The translations under genes and the position numbers were made by a program. From Zizania palustris (Eukaryota > Streptophyta > Magnoliopsida > Poales > Poaceae), in contig JAAALK010000286.1 in assembly GCA_019279435.1 (NCBI GenBank), positions 22,463,931 through 22,527,930 of the forward strand: DNA of 64,000 nucleotides, written 5' to 3'. Below, one piece after another: positions 1 to 9,600 of the stretch (position 1 is its first letter; each line of letters starts with the position of its first letter). The notes beneath the pieces were generated by a model, which worked only from the letters and a program-made list of their open reading frames with translations, did not search any database and was not told the origin of the DNA.

Positions 1-268
1 GAGCACACGGTCAAGGGCAGGTTGCGTGACATCCCACAGTTAGATTACTTTGAATATGTATGTGCATGATGGTTTGACATGTAAGGACTGTTGTGCGAGG
101 AGGTAAAATGTACTTCTCGAGTTAGATGATGTTGTTGATGCTCATGTTTACTTTTCCGCATGATTAAATTTTGACCACACTAAATGCAATAAATGAAAAT
201 GTACTTTTCCGCATTGTTAGCCATTACCCTTCCTTGTTTATTATCCTGCATTATTATTTGCATTTGCG

Positions 269-553
269 GTGGCTTGTTGAGTACTTTTTGTACTCATACC
301 CGTTGGACCCCACAGAGGATGTCTACTACGAAGATGGTCTGGAGTAGCAACCCAGTCAAGAAGAAAGATCCTGAAGAAGATGTTCGTCATGCAGTTTATT
401 TTATTATTTTTAATTACACTCTTATGTAATAATATGGTCTGTGTACCATGAATGCTTGTCGTATGTACGTTGTCGCATGATGAACCTCTTGTATTGTTGT
501 TTTTCTTTGGAAATTCAATAATATCTCGATTTTGATAAATCGGGGCGCTACAC
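269..553 (+). repeat. LTR 3'-end fragment, copy 1 of a diverged tandem pair
   Basis: This stretch and 554-851 are diverged copies of each other. Both run through a 'gagtac...tttgtactcac' start, a 'gtctactacga...ggtctggagtag' core, a 'gtcgcatgatgaac' block and a 'ttcaataa...' tail ending in gggcgctaca or gggcgggaca. A tail with 'aaatc-ggggc-g-aca' is typical of 3' ends of grass gypsy LTRs, whose 5' end would be its inverse. No gag or pol is attached, so I read the pair as LTR remnants. Short open frames inside have no coding support. Confidence 0.5.
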
Positions 554-851
554 TTGCTGAGTACGTTTGTACTCACCCCTGTTGACTTACACCACCAGAG
601 CCCGTCTACTACGAGGAGGATGAAGGTCTGGAGTAGCGACCCAGTCAAGGCGAGACTGGAAGGAGGCGTTCATCTAGGACCCTTTGATTTATTAGTTTTC
701 TCTTCACCTTTATTCACTTTTGTATTAATACGGTCTACGAACCGTGAATGATTGCTCGTATTTGTACGTGGTCGCATGATGAACGTCTTGGTTTATTGAT
801 TTTCTATGGAATTTCAATAAAGGTCCTGATTTATTAAATCAGGGCGGGACA
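554..851 (+). repeat. LTR 3'-end fragment, copy 2 of the tandem pair
   Basis: Second copy of the unit at 269-553, directly abutting it, with the same order of blocks and the terminal gggcgggaca. The two copies differ at many sites, so the tandem arrangement is old. It could come from unequal recombination between LTRs or from one LTR inserting beside another. Confidence 0.5.
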
Positions 852-889
852 GTGGGTCTGAGCCTTTACCAAATCTTGGCGTAAACGAG

Positions 890-1102
890 GACATAATAGT
901 ATTTTCCTGTTATATCTTTATCTATAAAGACTCATTTTCCCTACTGTAATAGGGACCCAGAACTCAAAAATGGAACACAGTTCGAACTGGACTAAGGTTG
1001 TTATCATTCTCGGAGGCCTGATCCAGTCCAAACTTGATCTCTCTTTCTAAGCTAGCCCTTCTAGGCTATTTGAACCTATTAGTGTAATCTTTTACGCCAA
1101 CA
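890..1102 (+). repeat. worn LTR remnant related to the Tat LTRs of this window
   Basis: It shares the layout of the second half of the Tat LTRs: a TATA-like 'tatctataaa' with a following 'ccctactgtaatagggacccagaac', a 'tcattctcggaggc' block, and a terminus 'gtgtaatcttttacgccaaca' that mirrors the LTR end 'gttggcgtaacatttgcgccaaca'. Element 1 has the same blocks at about 6250-6433. No internal sequence follows. Confidence 0.5.
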
Positions 1103-1710
1103 CATATTGTTTCATTTTCTCCTTATTTTTCCCTACAAGGTTTTAAACGAGATTTAACAACATATCATATCATATTCCTTCCTATCTTTCCCACGTGATT
1201 TTTGGAGGAATATTCAAAATAAGGTTCGGGGGAAAATTCTCTCACATTATGCTTTATTAAACATCATATAAAGTTTTAATGAGACAATATTAAACACAAA
1301 TATGTCATATTTCTAATTATCCCAAAAGAGTTTTCAGAGAAATATCAAAAACATATAATTGCTCTTCAAACTCTTCAGATGATTGATAACTCTACGTTAT
1401 TTCTCGTATTTTTTCTATAGGATTTTTTGAGGAATAATATCTATATTATATTAATATTTATAATGGATCCGATTAACGGGCAGTGTTCGAGTTAGCCAAA
1501 ACTCCGACTGCCGCGATGAGCCGCGCGAGACGACTGCGCCAAACAACGCCAACCCTATCACTGATTCATGATATATAAATATGTATTGTTAAGTTCATTC
1601 TCATTTCCCGTGTCCAATCTCTTGTGTTGTTCTCAAAGTTTACAGGAGCAATGGTGGCTGAGCCACGTGAGCCGGGTTCACAATTTTGTACTATTTTTGT
1701 CTCAAATTTC
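1103..1710. other. AT-rich intergenic stretch, no gene recognised
   Basis: AT-rich sequence with only short open frames and no recognisable domain. A short GC-rich patch near 1500-1555 is followed by 'gatatataaatatg' at about 1570, which could be a retrotransposon promoter remnant, but I could not assign it to a family. Confidence 0.4.
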
Positions 1711-1855
1711 GGATTTCATCGTTTTGTGTCAAACTTTTAGCGAAAATTTGCAGAGGGAAGCCCTGCAGAAAAAGTTCTGATTTCATCCTATAATTCAATG
1801 ATTTGTCAAATTTTGAGCGAGAAATTTGCAGAGGGAAACCCTGCAGAAGAGGCGG
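1711..1855. repeat. imperfect tandem duplication, about 67 and 78 bp
   Basis: 'gatttcatc...gtcaaa-tttt-agcga...aatttgcagagggaa-ccctgcagaa' occurs twice in a row, at 1711-1777 and 1778-1855. The second copy has about 11 extra bases in its first half. Open frames on both strands cross the repeat, but they are short and have no known domain. Confidence 0.6.
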
Positions 1856-2131
1856 GTTGCGCATACTAACAAATTTTGTGCAGTTCTCATTCGTGATTCG
1901 TGGCCTTATCTCCGGCGAGCAATGGCTCACAGAGCCAGCGACGCATCACCTGATCAACAAGAAAAATAAAGATATTTTGTTTAAAGACCAGCTAATGTAG
2001 GTCATGAATACGTATGATATTGTTCACACCATGAACCTAACTTGAAAAATTGATGATAGCATTATCGCCAAAGAGCGAAAAAAGCAACAATTTGTCTCCG
2101 ACGTCAAATCGTGCACCGTGCACGGCAATGC
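1856..2131. other. intergenic / 3' flank of the DnaJ gene
   Basis: This is the sequence downstream of the DnaJ stop codon on the minus strand. It should hold the 3' untranslated region, but no clear polyadenylation signal stands out. No other gene was seen. Confidence 0.4.
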
Positions 2132-2787
2132 TTACTGCTGGGCGCACTGCACACGCTGTGCGCCGCCGCCGTGCATGTCCTCGTCCTCGTCGTATGCCTC
2201 CTGCTGCTGTTGCTGCCGCCTCCTCATCTCATCCTCGATGTTGACGTCGTACGGCATGGTCTCCTCGCACTCGTCGAGCTCCATATCAGTGTACTGCGAC
2301 TTCGGCCTCGACGGGAGGACGGACTCCAGTGCCTTGCACTGGTCCAGGCTCAACGAGTCCGGGAAGTCAACGGAGAAGTGGATGTAGAGCTTCCCTTTCA
2401 TGAACGGCCGCTGGTACATGGGCATGCCCTCATCGTTCACCGCCTTGAATGAATCTGCATGAAAGAAGATTGATGAGACGCGTAAATCAAAGAATGGTTT
2501 CTGAATGCTACTGCTCGCTGTGTGTTCTTGTCATCTTTCATTTAAGTGAAACCGACCAGGCTTGACGACTTCGCTGGGCTTGGACTTGATGAGAAGCTGC
2601 CTGTTGTCCAAATGAGTGAGAACAAACTGGAAACCGCAAAGGGCCTCAGTGAGTGTTAAGGTGTGCTCGTAGAAGATGTCATCGCCCTTTCTCTTGAACT
2701 TGGGATGCTCCTTCTGCTGAAGGACGAAGATGATGTCTCCAGTGACAGTATCAGGCTGCACAACGCACAGATTGGTTAGTTTCAACT

Positions 2788-2831
<44 letters not shown>

Positions 2832-4664
2832 GCTTCATCAGCCTCGCCAGGGAAGGTGATCTTCTGTCCGTTCTGCATGCCCTTCTCGACCATCACCTCG
2901 AGAACCTTCTTCTCCTGCACCACCTTCTCGCCCTTGCACCCTGGGCACCTATCCTTGTCGCTGATGGTCTCCCCAGTTCCCTTGCACTCATTGCAGGGAT
3001 GTTGCATTTGTTGAATCATTCCTGGCCCCAACTGGCGAATTTGGACCTTCATGCCAGAACCTTGGCAACCAGAACACTTCGAGGAAGCTCCAGACTTCGA
3101 GCCCTTGCTGCAAGATTAGTGAAGCAATGAGTAAGAAATAAGAAATTAGAATAGTAAGCACAACTTAGGACCCACAAAAGGATGCAGATGGCCTACCCTT
3201 TGCACTTGGAGCAGAGGACATTGCGAGAAAGAGATAGCTTCTTCGAAGCACCATTGTACAGTTCCTCCAGAGAAACCTTCAGAGGATGAACCACATCTTC
3301 ACCCCTACGCTGCCTACGGCCCCTACTACTACCACCTGCAAAACACAATGACAATGAAGTCAAATTCCAATCAAACCACCACTGCTGGAAGGCTGAATTT
3401 ATCTGTTTATCATGGCCCTGACCTCCAAAGCCACCAGGGTTAAAGAACGACTGGAAGATGTCAAAAGGATCGTGCATTCCCCCACCAGGACCCATCCCTT
3501 CCTTGAGGGCATCCTCACCATACTGATCATAGACTTCCCGCTTCTCAGGATCACTCAGTACCTCGTAAGCCTGAGCTAGCTCCTTGAACTGGAATAAAGC
3601 AACCAATATTTAGTTTGTCACCCTATCCAGAAAACTGGAGCTCACATCATAAAGCTCCTACCAACTAAAGCATCAGGAGTTCAATACTTATAAAGCTGAA
3701 CTAATCACTCGTAAGATAAAAATGATAACTGCACGAGATCACAGTGTAGTGAAAAGAACCAATGTCACAATTGACAGTACAAATAGTCACATACTCACGT
3801 GCTAACATCAGTTTGGCAAGTGACAGTGCATGTTTTGAGTTTTGGACCAAATCAACATTACCACATCATTCTTAAAACTGCTTAAAACTACCAGGTCAGG
3901 TATCAAAAAGACGAATTAATAAATCAATCAACCAGATTCATAGTCACAATTTCACATACTATGACATCAGTGTGTGAGCCAGTGAGGTATAACAGTACCG
4001 GTGGTCAGGTATCAACAAACCAACTTGAACCAATCAATCGGATACCAGGAATTTAACTAAATATTTATCGATCAGTCAGATCAAATAATTTAACTTAGCA
4101 AGATATGCAACGAATTTAACCATCTATACAGTAGCACAAGACACAGTTGCAATGGTCCAATATGGGCCTATAAAGTACAAATCACAAGTTAACGAATCTT
4201 TCGGTTGCAACTATATCAAACAGATTAATTTCAATAAAATGAATAGTTAGTGGAAATGGGTGGGGTTCACGCAATCTACGTTGGTTGGCAAATCATCGGT
4301 TCCTAAGCACACATGCGCCAATCCAAACCCCTGAACCAACCAAATTCTATAACCCCATCGAAGATCCAACTTTGCAGTAACCATCAGAACAAACCCACCC
4401 GCTCTGCCGCCTAGCTCAAAACCTCGCAAAAACACTAGCCCGAATCCCACAAAGCAGGACCTCGCCACAAAAAGGATCGAAACAAAAAAACGGGACGAAC
4501 CCGCCGGAGTTCACCTTCTCGGGGTCGCCGCCCTTGTCGGGGTGGTTCTTGATGGCGGCCTTGCGGTAAGCCTTCTTGAGGTCGTCCTGGGACGCATCCT
4601 TGGGCACCCCGAGCACCTCGTAGTACCGCGTGTTGTCGCTCTTCTTCGGTGCGCGCCCGAACAT
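2132..4664 (-). CDS. type I (class A) DnaJ/HSP40 co-chaperone, six exons, 417 aa
   Basis: Cytosolic co-chaperone that delivers unfolded clients to HSP70 and stimulates its ATPase. I reconstruct six exons with GT-AG borders and consistent phase: 4664-4515, 3588-3423, 3335-3197, 3107-2831, 2755-2557 and 2454-2132, giving 417 codons plus stop, the usual size of plant ANJ1/AtJ3-type proteins. Seen directly: a J domain (about residues 12-75) with the HPD motif at 41-43 that touches HSP70; a Gly/Phe-rich stretch (about 80-107); four CxxC zinc-binding pairs at 147/150, 163/166, 190/193 and 206/209; a C-terminal client-binding region; an acidic, Gln-rich tail; and a terminal CAQQ farnesylation box at 414-417. 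The start codon is the first ATG and places the J domain at the N terminus as in the family. Introns are 926, 87, 89, 75 and 102 nt. No stop or frameshift is present. Orthology to a named gene was not tested. Confidence 0.95.
2789..2830. repeat. (AC)21 microsatellite forming the 5' end of DnaJ intron 4
   Basis: Twenty-one AC units read as (GT)21 on the coding strand. The run starts exactly at the splice donor, since exon 4 ends at 2831 and the GT donor is 2830-2829. It makes up 42 of the 75 nt of intron 4, whose acceptor AG is at 2757-2756. Confidence 0.95.
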
Positions 4665-4793
4665 CTTCGCCTCCTCCGGAAGAACAAATTAAAAAAAAAT
4701 AACACCTCGCGAAACCCTAGTTGTTCGATCCGGCGGGGAGCGAGGCCTCAAGTCGGAAGCGGTTCGTGATGAGATGATGGAGGATGCGGGGGT

Positions 4794-4800
4794 AGTTATA
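4794..4800 (-). promoter_or_regulatory. probable TATA box of the DnaJ gene
   Basis: TATAACT on the minus strand, 130 nt upstream of the ATG at 4664. It sits just downstream of the heat-shock element at 4824-4848, the usual order in heat-inducible plant promoters. The match to a consensus TATA box is only moderate. Confidence 0.5.
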
Positions 4801-4823
4801 GCGCTGGCACGGGTGGAGAGGAG

Positions 4824-4848
4824 TGAATGCTCTGGAATGTGCGAGAAG
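4824..4848. promoter_or_regulatory. gap-type heat-shock element upstream of the DnaJ gene
   Basis: GAA occurs at 4825-4827, 4835-4837 and 4845-4847, an exact 10-bp period. That is three nGAAn modules separated by 5 bp, the known gap-type arrangement bound by heat-shock factors. It lies 24 bp upstream of the candidate TATA box and about 160-180 bp from the DnaJ start codon. The gene's function fits heat induction. Confidence 0.65.
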
Positions 4849-5024
4849 CGGGAGGCGGGATAGCCGCCAGCGACGTGGGTCGTCCGATCCGAATCGGGCG
4901 GCATAGCGCATACCTTCCAGATCTTTCCGGGGTCTTCCTGGGAAGATGCGTGTTCGGGGCCTTGACTGCTGACTCGGTGACTCCGGTGTGGCGCGCAGCT
5001 CGGCTAGTCGGGTGTGGGTCTGAT

Positions 5025-5772
5025 TAGAGTGGGACTTGTGCTCGATTTTTTTTGATCGGTCCAAAGCACGTAGGTCCGGTCGACGCAAAGCCATGAATGG
5101 ATCGGGCCGACACGGCCCATACAAAGGTCAGACTTGAGTCTGGAGGTTAGGCCCGGTGGGTGGCCCGAGTATGGTCCTTAAAGTGGGCCGTTCTTGGGCC
5201 GGCCTAGCCCAAAACAGCCCATGGATAATAATTCATATGCGTCCACAACGCATAAGGAGGAGACATGTTATTAAAAATTAAAAAAGTCTGTAAATTACCA
5301 TTTAAATATACCTTGCTATATATCATGTATAAGACAAATCAAAATTTGAGTCATTAATATATAGGACAAATTAAAATGTAAATATATATGCTCGAGAGCA
5401 AAGAAAATAGTATTAATGAACTAGTATCATGTGTAAATTATTAATGAAATTTATTCTCCCCTATTTTTTGGGTTGTTCTATTATTTTGTGTGAACTAGAA
5501 TTTTCATTATTTAAAGATAAATTAAATAAATATTTTCATAACCCTAGTAAGAGACCGTCTAACAATGTTACAAAGTTATGTCCATTTTTGGGCCGTCCCG
5601 GCCCATCTAGACCCGACGTGCTTTGGGTCGTGCCTGGACTTAGCTAACACTACTTCGGGTCGGTCTAGCCCGACCCTTAAATTTATTGGGCCGAAACGGC
5701 CTGTCCCATTTTAGGTCTTGGCCCGAAGGGCCCGGGCCGGGCCGGCCCAGCACGGCCCAACTCCCAGCTCTA
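5025..5772. mobile_element. non-autonomous hAT-type element (MITE), 748 bp, with 8-bp TSD
   Basis: The ends are imperfect inverted repeats: TAGAGTGGGACTTG at the left and, read inward from the right, TAGAGCTGGGAGTT. Both subterminal regions are rich in GGCCC/GGGCC and partly mirror each other (about 5090-5225 and 5590-5765), while the middle is AT-rich. The same 8 bp, GGTCTGAT, lie immediately outside both ends (5017-5024 and 5773-5780). An 8-bp duplication with TAGAG-type ends is the signature of hAT transposition. There is no transposase frame, so mobilisation would need an enzyme in trans. It lies about 360 bp upstream of the DnaJ start codon. Confidence 0.85.
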
Positions 5773-5780
5773 GGTCTGAT

Positions 5781-5935
5781 AACCCGACGGGAGCCACACA
5801 CAATTTGATTATTCTTGAAGAAAAAAAGAAAATGTTCCTCTTCTTGTGAGGAAATTTAATCTCAAAGATTAATAATCTGAATCGGTTGTGGGCACGTCTA
5901 TCTTTTAGCGGTTTTTGCTTTATAAATAGAGATGT
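5781..5935. other. short unique spacer between the hAT element and Tat element 1
   Basis: Apparently single-copy sequence continuing the locus after the hAT target site. It ends with a strong TATA-like TATAAATAGA at 5921-5930, six bases before the LTR of element 1. No coding frame was seen. Confidence 0.4.
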
Positions 5936-6433
5936 TGTTGGGAGAAATTACTCCATTTCCAGGACTTAAAGGTTAACCCTTTGAAGGCTGATGAGGACTA
6001 CGAAGCTGGCGGACTGTTGTTCGGAGCATGCGTCACCACGACCGGAGGGAGCTACGGTGCGAAGCCCTGGAGAACCCTCCGAAGGGAAGATGGAGGCCTC
6101 GAAGCCGAAGGACATGATTGATTGGATGTCCAGCTTATCCATCTACCTTGCAGTACTTTACCGTGTATAACCTTGTTTATAATACCGGATAGTTTCCACT
6201 ATGTCGGTTGTAATCTAGGGGTAAATAGGTGTTTTCCTTATGCTTTTTTCCCTATAAATACCCCCCATTGTACCTTGTAAAAGGGGGATCCAGAACAAGT
6301 TGTTCACCCACACTCATTCGAACCGCTTGAGCTATTATCCATTACGGAGGCTCGAGCTAGTCCTAAAGCACAAACTTCATGTTTGTCCGTTCTTGATTAC
6401 CGAGAACCTGTTGGCGTAACATTTGCGCCAACA
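5936..6433 (+). repeat. 5' LTR of Tat element 1 (498 bp)
   Basis: Begins TGTTGGGAGA and ends CGCCAACA, and aligns with the LTRs at 19668, 30910, 18608, 34953 and 46293. It carries a TATAAATA promoter box at 6253-6260. The 3' end folds into an inverted repeat (gttggcg...cgccaac). Confidence 0.95.
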
Positions 6434-6435
6434 GT

Positions 6436-6453
6436 TGGCGCCGTCCGTGGGGA
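6436..6453 (+). other. primer-binding site of Tat element 1
   Basis: TGGCGCCGTCCGTGGGGA begins two bases after the LTR. It starts with the TGG expected opposite a tRNA CCA end. The same 18 bases occur at the same place in elements 2, 3 and 4. The tRNA species was not identified with certainty. Confidence 0.85.
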
Positions 6454-6638
6454 TAAGTTCTAAAAGCTTGTTCTCTACTGCTGACTGCACTCCGAAGAGC
6501 ACTTACGGAGGGAGCCTCGGAGTCCCAAGACTCCGCGCACCCTTCAGTTAAGAGCTTCTTAGTGCAGCTCGAAGGCCTTCTCTCGACCCCTCGAGTCGTT
6601 CGAAGTCCTCCATCTCCAAGACATCCTAACGGCTAGCT

Positions 6639-9600
6639 ATGCCTCCGAAGCGTGGTCAAGCTTCGGGTCCTCTTCGAAGGTCCCCTCGGACCAATGGAGC
6701 CGGACCCTCAGCCAATCCGGCGATTCCTGCAGAGACCGCTGGGCGTCGAGCGCCCCGGGGCCCTCTGCCTCCTCCTACGGTGCTTCAGACCGACTACGCA
6801 GCGAGCCGGGATCCAGAAGTGCCCTCCGACGAAGACGAAGGCCCTCCCGAAACCGAGGCTACGCAGCTAGCCAGGCTTCAGGAGGAGGTATCCAGGTGGA
6901 GGCAAGAGGCCGCCGATCGCCTCCGCACTCAAGCTTCCACCGAAACTCCAAGGGGGCCTCAAGACGATGGAACCCGCAATCCCCCAGAAGTTATACAAGT
7001 CCCGGAGGAAGCCGAGAATGCATCCTTCGATAATGAGTCTCTGTTACACCCTGATCTGCAGAGAGTGCCTTTCGACCCCAGGTTCAAGGCCTCGAAGCTG
7101 CACAAATACTCCGGGGGGTCGAACCCCGGAGAATTCGCCCGCTCTTACGCCCTGGCAATAGAAGCAAGCGGAGGGGTGCGAAGCACCATGGCAAAATGCT
7201 TCCCCCTCGCTCTCGAAGGTGTGGCGCTCCGCTGGTTCTGGTCCCTAAAGCCAGGATCGATCAGTTCATGGGAACATCTCAAAAAGAAATTTGTGAGCAA
7301 CTTCCAAGGTACCTTCGTGGCCCCAATGTCCACAGGAAGTTTGTTTCAGGTAAAGCAGCGGGTGGGAGAAACCCTCCGGGAGTACTTCACACGCTTCGCC
7401 CACACCAAGTCACAGATCAAGGGCCTCTCTACCTCCTCGGTAGTTGATGCTGCCCGCGAAGGGGTGCTGAACCCCGACCTCCTCAGCAAACTCCATCGGA
7501 AGCTGGTAACGTCTGTGGCACAGCTCATGGCATACTTCGAATAGTATGCCAAGGCGGAGGAAGGATGTCTTCGGCGAGTTGAAGCAACATTGCCCACCCT
7601 CCGGGAGGTCAAGAGGGAGCCTGAAGCCTCCGCTACACTGCAACCTCCACAAGACAACCGTTCCAACGAGTACAAGCGAGGGAAGAAGCATTTCCGTTCG
7701 GAGGTGCTAAACATTGCACCTTCGGCCTCGAAGGCACCTGCCAATTTCCAGCAGGTAAAAAATTTCAAGGCTGGGCCACCAAAGCCTCAAGAAAGGATGC
7801 CTGGCAGGCGCCAGAGTTTTTTCTGTTGCGTGCATGGCGACAACAGAAGTCATGACACGAAGGATTGCAAGGCAGTATTAGCCCTTCGGGGCGACTACCT
7901 TGAGCGAAATACCGGGCGGGGTACTTCGGATCGGGCCCCACCAACGGCACGCTCGGAGCCTGTTCAAGCTGTGGCACGAGCCGGTGCCCTCGAAGCCCCC
8001 ATACGGCTACCAGTGGCCAGTATTATGCCACCACCAAAGCAAGAAGACCCCCAAGACCGCGGCAAGAAAGTGGTCCTGCCCATCTCCGGAGGGGGGACCC
8101 TCGGAAGCATGTCCAAGAGACAGCGCCGCGAGTACGTCCGCGAGGTCGGGCACATTGGGACCTCGAGTTCCGCCGAAGGGATGCCAGAATGGTCCCGTGT
8201 GCCCATCTCGTTCACAGCCAGTGACGCGGCAAGGGTGAAGTTTCCCCATGCTGACCCATTAGTCATCTCTGCCGATATAGCAGGAGCAGATGTTCGAAGG
8301 ATCCTAGTAGATGGCGGGAGCTCCGCAGACATACTCTTCGTCCAGGCCTTCGACCAGATGTGCATACCTCGGAAGCATCTGCTCCCAGTAGCCCGGCCGC
8401 TTCAAGGGTTCTCAGGACCGCCTCTCAATGCCCTCGGCCAAATAGGCCTCGAGGTTGCCTTCGGAGAGGGGCCTCTGGCCCGAGTAGAAGAGGTGATCTT
8501 CGATGTGGTGGATGCCCCTTACGCTTACAATGCTATCTTCGGTCGAGGGATGTTGAACCAATTCGGGGCTATAGCACATCACAATTACCTTTGTCTCAAA
8601 ATGCCCACGCAAGGTGGGGTGCTTACTATTTCAGGAGACCAAGCTATAGCCAGAAGGACAGAGTATGGCCATGGGCAGCCATTGGATCCCCGTCAAGTGC
8701 ATAATGTGGCGGAAAGCGCCGAGGAAGTACCGGAGGCCTTGAACCCTCCGAAGGGATCTACGCTTAAGCCAAGTCCGGAGGGTGATGTCGAGACAAGAAT
8801 AATCTCGGAAGACGACAAAGAATACCCAGTGAAATTTGGCAAGGGGCTGTCTCCAGAAATAACCGCCTCGTTAGAAGAAGTCGTCAAGAAAAATCTAAAC
8901 ATATTTGCTTGGACCGACGAAGACATCACTGGGGTCGATCGAAGCATCATCGAGCATAGTCTGCTCGTCAACCCGAAGGCCAAGCCGGTGCGCCAGGGGC
9001 TCCGCAAGCTATCAGCAGAAAGAGCAAGCTTAGCCAAGGCTGAAGTAGAAAAATTGTTAAGGGCTGGCATTATCAGGGAGGTAGCCCATACTGAGTGGTT
9101 GGCTAACCCTGTTTTTGTAAGAAAAACGGACTCGAACAAGTGGCGCATGTGTATCGACTTCACCTCGTTGAATAAAGCATGCCCGCGAGACCCCTACCCA
9201 ATGCCCCGAATAGATCAATTAATAGATTCAACAGCCGGCTCCGAATTATTAAGCTTCCTCGACGCTTATTCCGGGTACCATCAAGTATGGCTGAAGCGCG
9301 AAGACGAAGCCAAGACAAGCTTTATAACTCCTTCCGGAGTATTCTGCTATGTAAGAATGCCTTTTGGTTTACGGAATGCCGGAGCCACCTTTTCTCGCTT
9401 AATAGCTAAGGCTCTAGGTCATCAGATAGGCCGCAATGTCGAGGCCTACATGGACTATATTGTAATAAAAAGTGCTCAAAAGCACCAGCATAGCCTAGAT
9501 CTAGCTGAAACATTCGAGAGCCTCCGAGCATGTGGAGTACGCCTCAACCCCGAAAAATGTATATTCGGAGCACAAGCAGGAAAGCTGCTAGGGTACTTAG

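Noticed and set aside
193..751. Short frames of 65-135 codons on both strands at the left edge
   Set aside because: They lie in the tandem LTR fragments, share no protein similarity between the two copies and contain no domain.
2781..2840. Val/Cys repeat (VCVCVC) inside an open frame of the DnaJ gene
   Set aside because: It is translated intron 4, the (GT)21 microsatellite. Splicing 2831 to 2755 restores the family sequence EADEA-PDTVTGD.
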